Source of the DNA: Archaeoglobales archaeon
GTDB lineage: Archaea > Halobacteriota > Archaeoglobi > Archaeoglobales > Archaeoglobaceae
DNA: 8,506 nt
NCBI GenBank assembly: GCA_003663055.1
Contig: QMZF01000028.1
Coordinates: 1-8,506 of the forward strand
Direction of reading: 5' to 3'
Part shown: piece by piece, positions 1 through 5,568 of the stretch
Layout of the letters: each line of letters starts with the position of its first letter
How positions within the stretch are numbered: position 1 is the stretch's first letter
Notes under the pieces: model-generated
The model's input: the letters and a program-made list of their open reading frames with translations, nothing else
Database searches by the model: none
What the model was told of the DNA's origin: nothing
Translations under genes and position numbers: made by a program

Positions 1-1
1 A

Positions 2-124
2 GTTATCAGCGTTCCCGCAAGGTACATACATACGCCTGTAGAGGTCATAGACCTAGAAGATCTAAAAAATGCTGCCATGCTCGTCGCCAGAGCCCTAGAA
101 AGGGCAGATAGATACTTCAAGTAG
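2..124 (+). CDS. M42-family aminopeptidase, C-terminal end (partial)
   Basis: The frame opens at the window edge and gives 40 residues ending in TAG. The stretch ISVPARYIHTPVEVIDLEDL is the typical C-terminal signature of M42 metallo-aminopeptidases (FrvX, cellulase M, TET-like), where the RYIHTPVE segment contains a conserved histidine that binds the second active-site metal in this family. A helix, roughly KNAAMLVARALERADRYF, closes the protein as in family members. These enzymes are cytosolic and trim peptides from the N-terminus, often as dodecameric shells. The start and catalytic core lie outside the window, so subfamily (aminopeptidase or deblocking enzyme) cannot be assigned. The gene faces the next one convergently, with a T-run about 45 bases after its stop. 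Confidence 0.78.
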   Translation, partial: VISVPARYIHTPVEVIDLEDLKNAAMLVARALERADRYFK

Positions 125-164
125 TTCTTAAAGCTTGAGTTGAGATAAATACGATCAACCCGTG

Positions 165-176
165 ATGCCTTTTTTG
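165..176 (+). terminator. T-run terminator after the M42 peptidase
   Basis: A run of six T (170-175) follows a mixed stretch about 45 bases beyond the TAG stop. Archaeal RNA polymerase commonly terminates at such oligo-T tracts without a hairpin. A second T6 lies at 225-230. Assigned by position and composition only. Confidence 0.35.
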
Positions 177-180
177 TGAG

Positions 181-200
181 CGAACAAAAATAAAAACTAT
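181..200 (-). terminator. T-rich terminator of the minus-strand propeller gene
   Basis: On the minus strand this stretch reads as two adjacent T5 blocks separated by one A (tttttattttt), about 100 bases past the TGA of the leftward gene. It is the strongest oligo-T site on that strand in the convergent gap, so it is a plausible archaeal terminator. No stem is visible. Confidence 0.35.
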
Positions 201-296
201 ATTCCTTCCTCTTAGCCCTAGCAATTTTTTAAACAAAGCATTTTGCTGATTCTATTACCCCAAGACATTTCTCATCGTTGTAAAATACATGTTAGT

Positions 297-2006
297 TCAG
301 TTCAGACTCACCTTAACAATCAAAATATCCTGTCCTTCGCCTCTTCCTACAGCAAAATCTTTAAGCGAGCCTTTGGCGTCGTTTAAGCCTAAGGTGCAAG
401 ACCTGAACGTCCGATTCACACTTTCGACTGTTACGTCTATGTTTGACACTTTGCAGTTCACAGAGCGCACTTCTAAGCTTTGATTCCGAGTAGCTCCAAC
501 GCAATAAACAGCATCACCAAACGACACGACATCCCGTAAGTCGCTCCCACTCATAACAATTCCCTGAGCTTCATCGCTCTCTGGATTGAAAATAGCAAGA
601 AAGCTATTGCCCTTCGGAAGTCCTCCGACAATGTATACATTCCCCCTGTCAACATAAAGACGGTTTGGGAGACTCTCTTGAACGAGAAGCTTTGCCCAGC
701 GGAGATTTCCGTCGTGGTCGAGCATGAGTATCGCCGTAAAAGAGTTTATCCAGCCCAACACGTAGATTCCGCTCGGAGTAACATACATAGATTTCAAATC
801 TACATATCCGTCTTTGACGATTCTCTTAACCCACACGAGATTTCCCTGCGAGTCGAGCTTGAGAAGGTATACGTTGTCAAGTACATAGATGGAATCGCCA
901 AAAAGTCGCATATCCGTAATAAGTCCGAACGGATACCTGCACCAGAGAACTTTGGGTTTATCCGGATCAAGCTTAGCTAAAAAGTTACCTCCAACGAACA
1001 AATATCCATCGCCATACGTAACGGCTGTTGTATCAGCATACACATCTTCAAGTTTCAACTCTTTAGCCCACACGAGTTCACCTTCATCGCTCAATTCCAG
1101 CAGTACACCGTTCTTGGAGGTCGAAACCGCAGAATAAACGCAACCAACACCCTCACTTACATCCCAGACCCACTCATCTTTATCAGTCCTCCAGATTTTA
1201 GCCCAGAGTACTTCGGTATTATTGAATCGTATTATAATGGCATCCCTGAACTTGGATGTGTGAACAAAACCGCCGACGTAAACCCCCTGAGCTACGCTCC
1301 AAGCATCATCTACACCAATACTGCCAATAATTCTGTAGGATACCCCATATCCGTTAGCTTGGAGTGTTCCTACAACTGAGTCCTTCTTGAGAAAGTCTGG
1401 AGTAACTGAAAAGCGAGCATCTAACAATATTTGAAGACTTGAGTAAGTCGAAAACTTGGGAACTCCGCTCACAGTAACCTCGAGTTTGTAGATTCCGGGC
1501 TTTAGCTTCAGTCTCTCATCCAGATTATTTTTCCAGAAGAAGGCAATTGGATATCCCTTTTCACTATAAATTTTGGCACTCTCCCTAAGCCCTTCTCCAA
1601 CTAAATTGATCTTCACATTCAATTCTGCAAAGTTGCTGGAGCCGAGAATCTTTCCACTTCCGATAGATAAACTCGTGATGTTCTCGCTTGCATCTATTGT
1701 TAAAATCCTCTTCAACTCAAAGCGTTTACTCTCCTCAACTTGCCCTTCATATTCTATTCTAATCCCAAAACTTGGCCACAGCGTTTTAGCAACGCTAACA
1801 TTACTGAGGGGCAAGCACGCTTTAGAAGAGTTTACAATCACGACCTTCATTTTTTCGTAAATTGGCTCTCCGTAGATTATTGCTATTGGAAATTCCTCTT
1901 CAACTACCTCCGCTCGTTTGTTAGCTTCTTTATATGGAGTTACCCAAATTATTGCTACAGCTAGAATTAGAATGATTAAAATAATTAGCTTTGCACAATT
2001 TTGCAT
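297..2006 (-). CDS. Membrane-anchored beta-propeller-like surface protein
   Basis: About 569 residues from ATG; a TTG two codons upstream (2012) is also possible, but the promoter spacing fits the ATG as a leaderless start. One uncleaved-looking N-terminal hydrophobic helix (about residues 8-24) is followed by a charged linker, so the bulk is probably outside the cytoplasmic membrane. Residues about 50-210 are beta-rich with several N-x-S/T sites. From about 230 to 565 a repeat of roughly 40-45 residues recurs, each ending in a strand such as VLWAKIW, LVWAKEL, VLWCRYP, LVWVKRI or LRWAKLL (near 269, 313, 356, 392, 437), separated by 'GDGYLFVGG' or 'PSGIYVLG' turns. This is the pattern of PQQ-like or SBBP-type beta-propellers. 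No catalytic motif is seen; the ligand is unknown. The gene stands alone, between a convergent peptidase and a divergent binding-protein gene. Confidence 0.72.
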   Translation of the reverse strand: MQNCAKLIILIILILAVAIIWVTPYKEANKRAEVVEEEFPIAIIYGEPIYEKMKVVIVNSSKACLPLSNVSVAKTLWPSFGIRIEYEGQVEESKRFELKRILTIDASENITSLSIGSGKILGSSNFAELNVKINLVGEGLRESAKIYSEKGYPIAFFWKNNLDERLKLKPGIYKLEVTVSGVPKFSTYSSLQILLDARFSVTPDFLKKDSVVGTLQANGYGVSYRIIGSIGVDDAWSVAQGVYVGGFVHTSKFRDAIIIRFNNTEVLWAKIWRTDKDEWVWDVSEGVGCVYSAVSTSKNGVLLELSDEGELVWAKELKLEDVYADTTAVTYGDGYLFVGGNFLAKLDPDKPKVLWCRYPFGLITDMRLFGDSIYVLDNVYLLKLDSQGNLVWVKRIVKDGYVDLKSMYVTPSGIYVLGWINSFTAILMLDHDGNLRWAKLLVQESLPNRLYVDRGNVYIVGGLPKGNSFLAIFNPESDEAQGIVMSGSDLRDVVSFGDAVYCVGATRNQSLEVRSVNCKVSNIDVTVESVNRTFRSCTLGLNDAKGSLKDFAVGRGEGQDILIVKVSLN

Positions 2007-2028
2007 GTTCAAGCAATAGCTACTAGAA

Positions 2029-2044
2029 TTTTAAAACCTTTTGA
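2029..2044 (-). promoter_or_regulatory. TATA box and BRE of the propeller gene
   Basis: On the minus strand, tcaaaagg (BRE-like, 2037-2044) runs directly into ttttaaaa (TATA, 2029-2036). The TATA centre is 26-27 bases before the A of the ATG at 2006, which predicts transcription starting at or next to the start codon, a leaderless mRNA. No Shine-Dalgarno sequence precedes the ATG, which agrees. Confidence 0.55.
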
Positions 2045-2148
2045 ACATCCAAGTTTTATAATAAATTGCCAATCCTGCAAACTCATCGTATTCCAAAAAT
2101 GCAATTAGCTCAGCTCAGATCGGACTTGTCCATAACAACCGGCATCGG

Positions 2149-2158
2149 TAAAATTTAA
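2149..2158 (+). promoter_or_regulatory. TATA box of the ModA-like gene
   Basis: The AT-only stretch taaaatttaa is centred about 29 bases before the ATG at 2183. No Shine-Dalgarno sequence lies in ctcgcagttcagaattcggctc, so a leaderless or very short-leader transcript is likely. A second TATA-like site (ttttataataaa, 2054-2065) lies further upstream and might be an alternative promoter. Confidence 0.45.
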
Positions 2159-2182
2159 TCCTCGCAGTTCAGAATTCGGCTC

Positions 2183-3013
2183 ATGGAGATGCCGATAATA
2201 CCACCTGAAAGAGAGGACGACATCCACAACATTGAATTCGTCAACAATGCTGAACTCGTACTTTTCATGGCTGGAAACCAGTTTATGGTGATGGATGAGC
2301 TAATTAAAGCGTTTCAGGGCGAATACGGTGTAGAGCGAATTTTTTATGAGACTCTACCGCCAGGGTTGTTACTCAAGCAGATACTCGCTGGAGGCGCGAT
2401 TTTTAAGGGAAGAACTTTGCCTGGAAAGCCCGATGTTTATTCTTCGGTAAGCGAGGATGCAATGAGGGTTTTGAAGGAGAGAGGAGTTATAGGCGATTAT
2501 TTTGTCTACCTCCACAACCGCATAGTCCTGATGGTACCTGAGGGAAATCCTGCGGGCATTAAATCTGTGCTCGATCTTGCAAAGGATGAGATACGAATAT
2601 CACAGCCAAATCCGGAGAACGAGGACATAGCGAAGTACATAATCGAAATGTACAGTAAAGCGGGTGGAGAAGGACTCGTAAGGAAGATTATGGAGGAGAA
2701 AAGAGAGAAGGGCACAACAATTCTCACCCTTGTCCATCACAGAGAAACTCCCAAGAGAATTCTAAGCGGTGAAGCAGATGTTGGGCCGGTTTGGGCTACA
2801 GAGGTTGCATACGCAAGAATGAGGGGCTTGAGGGTTGAAGCTGTCGAAGTGGGAGAAGAACTCGATCAAAGGGACAGGGTAAACTACTACATAACTAAGC
2901 TCAAAAACTGTCCAAATCCAGCAAATGCGGAGAAGTTTCTTGAATTCATTAAGTCGGAAAAAGCACAGAAAATTTACGAAAAGTATGGGTTTGTGCCGCA
3001 CTTCAAATTTTAA
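2183..3013 (+). CDS. ModA/WtpA-like substrate-binding protein without signal peptide
   Basis: 276 residues with the type II periplasmic-binding-protein fold pattern: an N-terminal strand and helix (residues 25-46, LVLFMAGNQFMVMDELIKAF), a segment resembling the ModA second loop and helix (LPPGLLLKQI, 58-67), VLMVPEGNPAGIKSVLDLAK (115-134, the hallmark 'P.GNP..I.s..DLa'), a KAGGEGLVRKI helix (159-169), GEADVGPVWATEV (196-208), and a C-terminal FLEFIKSEKAQKIYEKYGF (252-270) as in molybdate/tungstate binders. Unlike exported relatives it has no signal peptide or lipobox; an in-frame stop at 2156-2158 excludes a longer N-terminus. It should therefore be cytosolic. The positions of the two serines that hold the oxyanion in ModA seem to be occupied by Asn-Gln and Pro-Pro, so ligand identity is open. 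No ABC permease or ATPase is adjacent; fdhD follows after a terminator and new promoter. Confidence 0.7.
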   Translation: MEMPIIPPEREDDIHNIEFVNNAELVLFMAGNQFMVMDELIKAFQGEYGVERIFYETLPPGLLLKQILAGGAIFKGRTLPGKPDVYSSVSEDAMRVLKERGVIGDYFVYLHNRIVLMVPEGNPAGIKSVLDLAKDEIRISQPNPENEDIAKYIIEMYSKAGGEGLVRKIMEEKREKGTTILTLVHHRETPKRILSGEADVGPVWATEVAYARMRGLRVEAVEVGEELDQRDRVNYYITKLKNCPNPANAEKFLEFIKSEKAQKIYEKYGFVPHFKF

Positions 3014-3049
3014 TGACTTCGAGACTCATTATCAGATCGAAAAATTATG

Positions 3050-3076
3050 TTTTTTAATCTGATTAATCTTTTTTTA
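3050..3076 (+). terminator. Double oligo-T terminator before fdhD
   Basis: T6 (3050-3055) and T7 (3069-3075) flank aatctgattaatc, which contains the perfect 8-base palindrome gattaatc (3061-3068). It lies 37-63 bases after the stop of the ModA-like gene and upstream of a separate TATA box, so it probably ends that transcript. Confidence 0.5.
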
Positions 3077-3096
3077 TCGTATCACTATCCATAAGT

Positions 3097-3104
3097 CTTA
3101 ATAA
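3097..3104 (+). promoter_or_regulatory. TATA box of the fdhD-larE unit
   Basis: cttaataa is centred about 25 bases before the ATG at 3126, the normal TATA-to-start distance, and no Shine-Dalgarno lies between. This favours the ATG at 3126 as a leaderless start over the TTG codon directly before it. Confidence 0.45.
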
Positions 3105-3125
3105 GTACCCACCTATCCTGTTTTG

Positions 3126-3809
3126 ATGGAAATAAAGAAAATAGGCGAGACGCTTGAACTCGCAACCGAAAGGCATCTAAGGGTTAGTATAAATGGAATG
3201 GTCTTCAATATAGCTTGTACTCCTATAAACGTGGAAGAACTAATTATCGGCTTCATTGTTACCGAGGGAATTGGAAAGTACGAGGATGTCAATAAAAGCG
3301 TCAATGTTCACATTTCCGATAACTTAATAGAAGTCGATCTGCCAAATGTATCGGAGTTGACGCTCACTTCCTCTGGGAGTATTAGCGTCAGTAATGAAAA
3401 AGTGGGAAGAGTAAAGGCGGGAGAGAAGTTCAGGATAGAGGAATTGCAAACCTCTCTACAATACCTTGAAACGGAGGAATACAAGAGAACGAGGGGCTAC
3501 CATATCGCCGCTGTTGTAAGCAAAAAGGGGCTAGAGGCGAGGGCCTACGACATAGGGAGACACAATGCAGTGGACAAAGCCGTAGGTATGTGTGTGAAGA
3601 AGGGTATAGCCCTAAACAAAACGTTTCTTCTACTTTCAGGCAGAATTTCGAAGGGAATAGCGATGAAGTGTGTAAGGGCGGGTATTCCACTCATAGTTTC
3701 CAAAGCGGCGATCCTCGACTCCGCAATAGAGCTGTGCAAGCAGACTGGACTTTCAGCCGTTTCGTTCGCAACGAACATAGCAGTGATGGGGGATGCGCTC
3801 GAAGTTTGA
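3126..3809 (+). CDS. fdhD: FdhD-family sulfur carrier lacking loop cysteines
   Basis: 227 residues, shorter than bacterial FdhD (about 260-280). FdhD receives sulfur from a cysteine desulfurase and transfers it to the Mo/W-bis-pterin cofactor of formate dehydrogenase-type enzymes in the cytosol. Family marks present, numbered from the ATG: TPINVEELIIGFIVTEGI (32-49), GYHIAAVV (124-131), the near-invariant YDIGRHNAVDKAVG (141-154), LSGRISKGIAMKCVRAGIPLIVSKAA (170-195), and the final TGLSAVSFATNIAVMG. The flexible loop that in E. coli holds the functional CxxC here reads TSSGSISVS (81-89) and contains no cysteine. Remaining cysteines (31, 156, 182, 204) lie elsewhere, with C182 close to the substrate-binding SGR segment. 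The product could be a divergent paralogue that uses another sulfur route or binds the cofactor without sulfurating it. The last 17 bases overlap larE, implying coupled translation. Confidence 0.85.
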   Translation: MEIKKIGETLELATERHLRVSINGMVFNIACTPINVEELIIGFIVTEGIGKYEDVNKSVNVHISDNLIEVDLPNVSELTLTSSGSISVSNEKVGRVKAGEKFRIEELQTSLQYLETEEYKRTRGYHIAAVVSKKGLEARAYDIGRHNAVDKAVGMCVKKGIALNKTFLLLSGRISKGIAMKCVRAGIPLIVSKAAILDSAIELCKQTGLSAVSFATNIAVMGDALEV

Positions 3810-4530
3810 AGTGCTTAGAAAAATTCTGGACGAACGCATAGCCATCGCGTTCTCTGGCGGAGTTGATAGCTCAACGCTCGCAGCGTTATGCAAAGCCTGG
3901 AACGTTGACGTAATCGCTATAACAGCCAAGATTCCATTTATTTCCAAAAGAGACCTTAAAAATGCAGAGAAAGCTGCGAAAGAAATTGGAGTTTTTCACA
4001 TCGTTGTAGATGCCGAACTTCCACCAGAGGTTTTCGAGAACACGCCTCTGAGATGTTACTTTTGCAAGAAGACCATTCTGCGCAGGATAAAAGAGGTGGC
4101 AAGGAAGAGAGGTTTTGAAGTTGTTGCGGACGGAACCAACGCAGACGACATACTTGAAAGCCGTCCAGGGCTCAGAGCACTTGAGGAGGAAGGAATTCTC
4201 AGCCCCTGGGCTTCAGCTGGGTTTACGAAAGAGGAAATAAGGAGAATTGCAAAGGATTTGGGTTTATCATTTTACAACAGACCGTCAAACTCTTGCCTTG
4301 CTACTCGTATTCCACATGGTGAGAAAATAAGGCTGAAGGATCTAAAAAAGGTGGAACTTGCGGAAGACATTTTGCTTAAACTCGTTGGAGAGAGAAGAGT
4401 CAGGGTAAGAAAGTTCGGAAGTAAAGCAGTGGTTGAAATTGAAGAGTTTGAAAGCGTAAAAGAAAATTTGGCAAACGCTGTTGCTATGCTGAAAAGTATA
4501 GGTTTTGAAGAAGTCGTCTTCCTAAACTAG
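3793..4530 (+). CDS. larE: LarE-like ATP-dependent sulfurtransferase (three-Cys type)
   Basis: 245 residues. The N-type ATP pyrophosphatase P-loop SGGVDS is at 21-26, followed by RCYFCKK (C88, C91), DGTNADD (113-119), SRPGLRALEEEGILSPW (123-139), and PSNSCLATRIPHGEKI (164-179, with C168). This order is characteristic of LarE, which adenylates and sulfurates the pyridinium cofactor carboxylate of lactate racemase in bacteria with lar operons. LarE proteins come in a sacrificial single-Cys form and a form whose three cysteines (CxxC plus a later Cys) hold a [4Fe-4S] cluster able to carry an extra sulfide; this one fits the three-Cys form. No larA, larB or larC is in the window. The start ATG lies inside fdhD just after a GGGGG stretch (3788-3792) that could pair with 16S rRNA. 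The overlap suggests that it supplies sulfur to FdhD or acts on the same substrate, which is an inference. Confidence 0.85.
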   Translation: MRSKFEVLRKILDERIAIAFSGGVDSSTLAALCKAWNVDVIAITAKIPFISKRDLKNAEKAAKEIGVFHIVVDAELPPEVFENTPLRCYFCKKTILRRIKEVARKRGFEVVADGTNADDILESRPGLRALEEEGILSPWASAGFTKEEIRRIAKDLGLSFYNRPSNSCLATRIPHGEKIRLKDLKKVELAEDILLKLVGERRVRVRKFGSKAVVEIEEFESVKENLANAVAMLKSIGFEEVVFLN

Positions 4531-4566
4531 AATGTTAACTAAGTTCTTTCATACCTTTCCATCTGT

Positions 4567-4584
4567 CTTTAAAGGCTTTAAAGG
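4567..4584 (+). repeat. Tandem palindromic repeat ctttaaagg x2
   Basis: Two perfect adjacent copies of the 9-mer ctttaaagg, each containing the self-complementary octamer ctttaaag, in the gap between larE and surE. The spacing of 9 bases is close to one helical turn, so a dimeric regulator could bind side by side; it could also be a TATA-type element. No coding potential overlaps it. Confidence 0.5.
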
Positions 4585-4605
4585 CGTAGAAAATCACAGC
4601 TAGCA

Positions 4606-4633
4606 ATCAATTTTCCTCTCTAACTGAATTGAT
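4606..4633. repeat. Inverted repeat atcaatt/aattgat
   Basis: Perfect 7-base arms (4606-4612 and 4627-4633) separated by 14 pyrimidine-rich bases. It could be an operator or a weak hairpin in the 246-base gap before surE. The stem is AT-only, so stability at high temperature would be low, which favours a DNA-level site. Confidence 0.35.
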
Positions 4634-4704
4634 CTCGTTCTGCAATGATAAATCCGACTCTTGGCTTTTATCCAATCGTAACTATAGCGCAAAATCAGTA
4701 CTAA

Positions 4705-4730
4705 CCTTATTAAGTGCTCTCCACAAGAGC
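4705..4730 (+). promoter_or_regulatory. surE promoter with adjacent inverted repeat
   Basis: A TATA-like ccttattaag (4705-4714) is followed immediately by gctct-ccaca-agagc (4716-4730), a perfect 5-base inverted repeat. Transcription would be expected to start near 4735, giving a leader of about 40 bases. A symmetric site between TATA box and start is a classic archaeal repressor position, so this may be an operator; the regulator is unknown. Confidence 0.4.
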
Positions 4731-4743
4731 TTGTAATACAAAA

Positions 4744-4758
4744 AGTTTTTCAAAAACT
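4744..4758. repeat. Inverted repeat in the surE leader
   Basis: agttttt-c-aaaaact is a perfect 7-base inverted repeat around one central base, 18 bases before the surE start. The single-base centre is too tight for a normal RNA loop, so it is more likely a DNA-binding palindrome than a stem-loop. Confidence 0.4.
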
Positions 4759-4771
4759 AAGATGAGCTAAT

Positions 4772-4776
4772 GGAGG
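4772..4776 (+). promoter_or_regulatory. GGAGG directly abutting the surE start
   Basis: ggagg touches the ATG at 4777 with zero spacing, whereas functional archaeal Shine-Dalgarno sites usually sit about 5-9 bases away. An in-frame TAA at 4768-4770 excludes any earlier start. Either the site is not used, or initiation is unusual. Confidence 0.4.
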
Positions 4777-5568
4777 ATGAACAGAAAACCCAAAATCCTT
4801 ATTACAAACGATGACGGGCTTTATTCTGCGGGCTTAAAGGCTAGCTACGAGGTTCTTAAAGAGCTCGGCGAAGTTTTTGTTGTTGCTCCAGCGGTTCAGA
4901 AGAGCGGTGTTGGGAGGAGCATATCAATAATGGAGCCGATAAGGGTTTCAAAGGTACATGTGAATGGAATGACGAGTTATGCAGTTGACGGAACACCAAC
5001 GGATGCGGTTATAATAGGAATCCACGAAATAATTGGAGAGCTTCCAGATTTGGTTGTTTCAGGAATAAACATGGGCGAAAACATATCGACCGAAGCGGTA
5101 ACGACTTCTGGGACTGTTGGAGCGGCACTGGAAGCGGCAACGCAGGGAAGCGCTGCCATAGCGATATCGCTCGAAGTGCCGGACACGGACAAATTCGAGC
5201 TGTTCAAGCCTCGCGATTTTACCGCAGCAAAGTCTGTTTTAAGAAAAGTTGCAGAACGAATTCTGTCGGATGGAATGCCCGAAGGTGTCGATGTTTTCAA
5301 CATAAACGTTCCATCTCAGCCTTCTGCAGAAATCGAATTTACAAGGCTGGCGAGAAGGCTTTACGTTACGAGGATTGAAGAAAGACTAGATCCGAGAGGG
5401 AGGAAGTACTACTGGATAGACGGTATAGAGATAGAGGATGCCGAAGAGGGAACAGACTTGCATGCGTTAAGGAATGGAAGGACTTCAATAACTCCTCTAA
5501 CCCTCGATTCCACCGCAAGAATCGACTTCAACAAGCTTAGAAGGTGGTTCGATGGGGGGGAAGGTTAA
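4777..5568 (+). CDS. surE: 5'/3'-nucleotidase SurE
   Basis: 263 residues, the usual SurE size. SurE is a cytosolic, metal-dependent phosphatase that removes phosphate from nucleoside 5'- and 3'-monophosphates. Landmarks: ILITNDDG (7-14, metal ligands D12 and D13), APAVQKSGVGRSISI (37-51, metal ligand S43), YAVDGTPTDAV (68-78), DLVVSGINMGENISTEAVTTSGTVGAALEA (91-120, with N98 completing the metal site), followed by a C-terminal domain-swap arm region (LDPRGRKYYWIDG, about 203-215) that in this family shapes the oligomer. The N-terminus is a few residues longer than the common MKILITNDDG start, and an upstream in-frame stop shows that ATG 4777 is the earliest possible. The gene heads an operon; its last 17 bases overlap rpiA. 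Nucleotidase and ribose-phosphate isomerase together fit nucleotide and pentose recycling. Confidence 0.95.
   Translation: MNRKPKILITNDDGLYSAGLKASYEVLKELGEVFVVAPAVQKSGVGRSISIMEPIRVSKVHVNGMTSYAVDGTPTDAVIIGIHEIIGELPDLVVSGINMGENISTEAVTTSGTVGAALEAATQGSAAIAISLEVPDTDKFELFKPRDFTAAKSVLRKVAERILSDGMPEGVDVFNINVPSQPSAEIEFTRLARRLYVTRIEERLDPRGRKYYWIDGIEIEDAEEGTDLHALRNGRTSITPLTLDSTARIDFNKLRRWFDGGEG

Noticed and set aside
2104..2131. tRNA-like stretch: tagctcag resembling a D-arm, followed by ggacttgtcc
   Set aside because: There is no T-arm (GGTTCGA-type) sequence, no acceptor-stem complement and no plausible anticodon loop at the right distance.
2099..2158. 19-codon ORF beginning MQLAQLRSDLS upstream of the ModA-like gene, in the same frame
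   Set aside because: It ends at the TAA inside the presumed TATA box, has no Shine-Dalgarno, is not hydrophobic enough to be a detached signal peptide, and is too short to support.
4645..4704. 19-codon ORF (MINPTLGFYP...) in the larE-surE gap
   Set aside because: It has no ribosome site, no promoter at the right distance and no protein-like signal beyond chance; its end runs into the surE TATA region.
4640..4770. C/D-box sRNA candidate (atgata, gatgag, ctga words)
   Set aside because: The boxes are imperfect, wrongly spaced, and lack the terminal stem and paired C'/D' arrangement.
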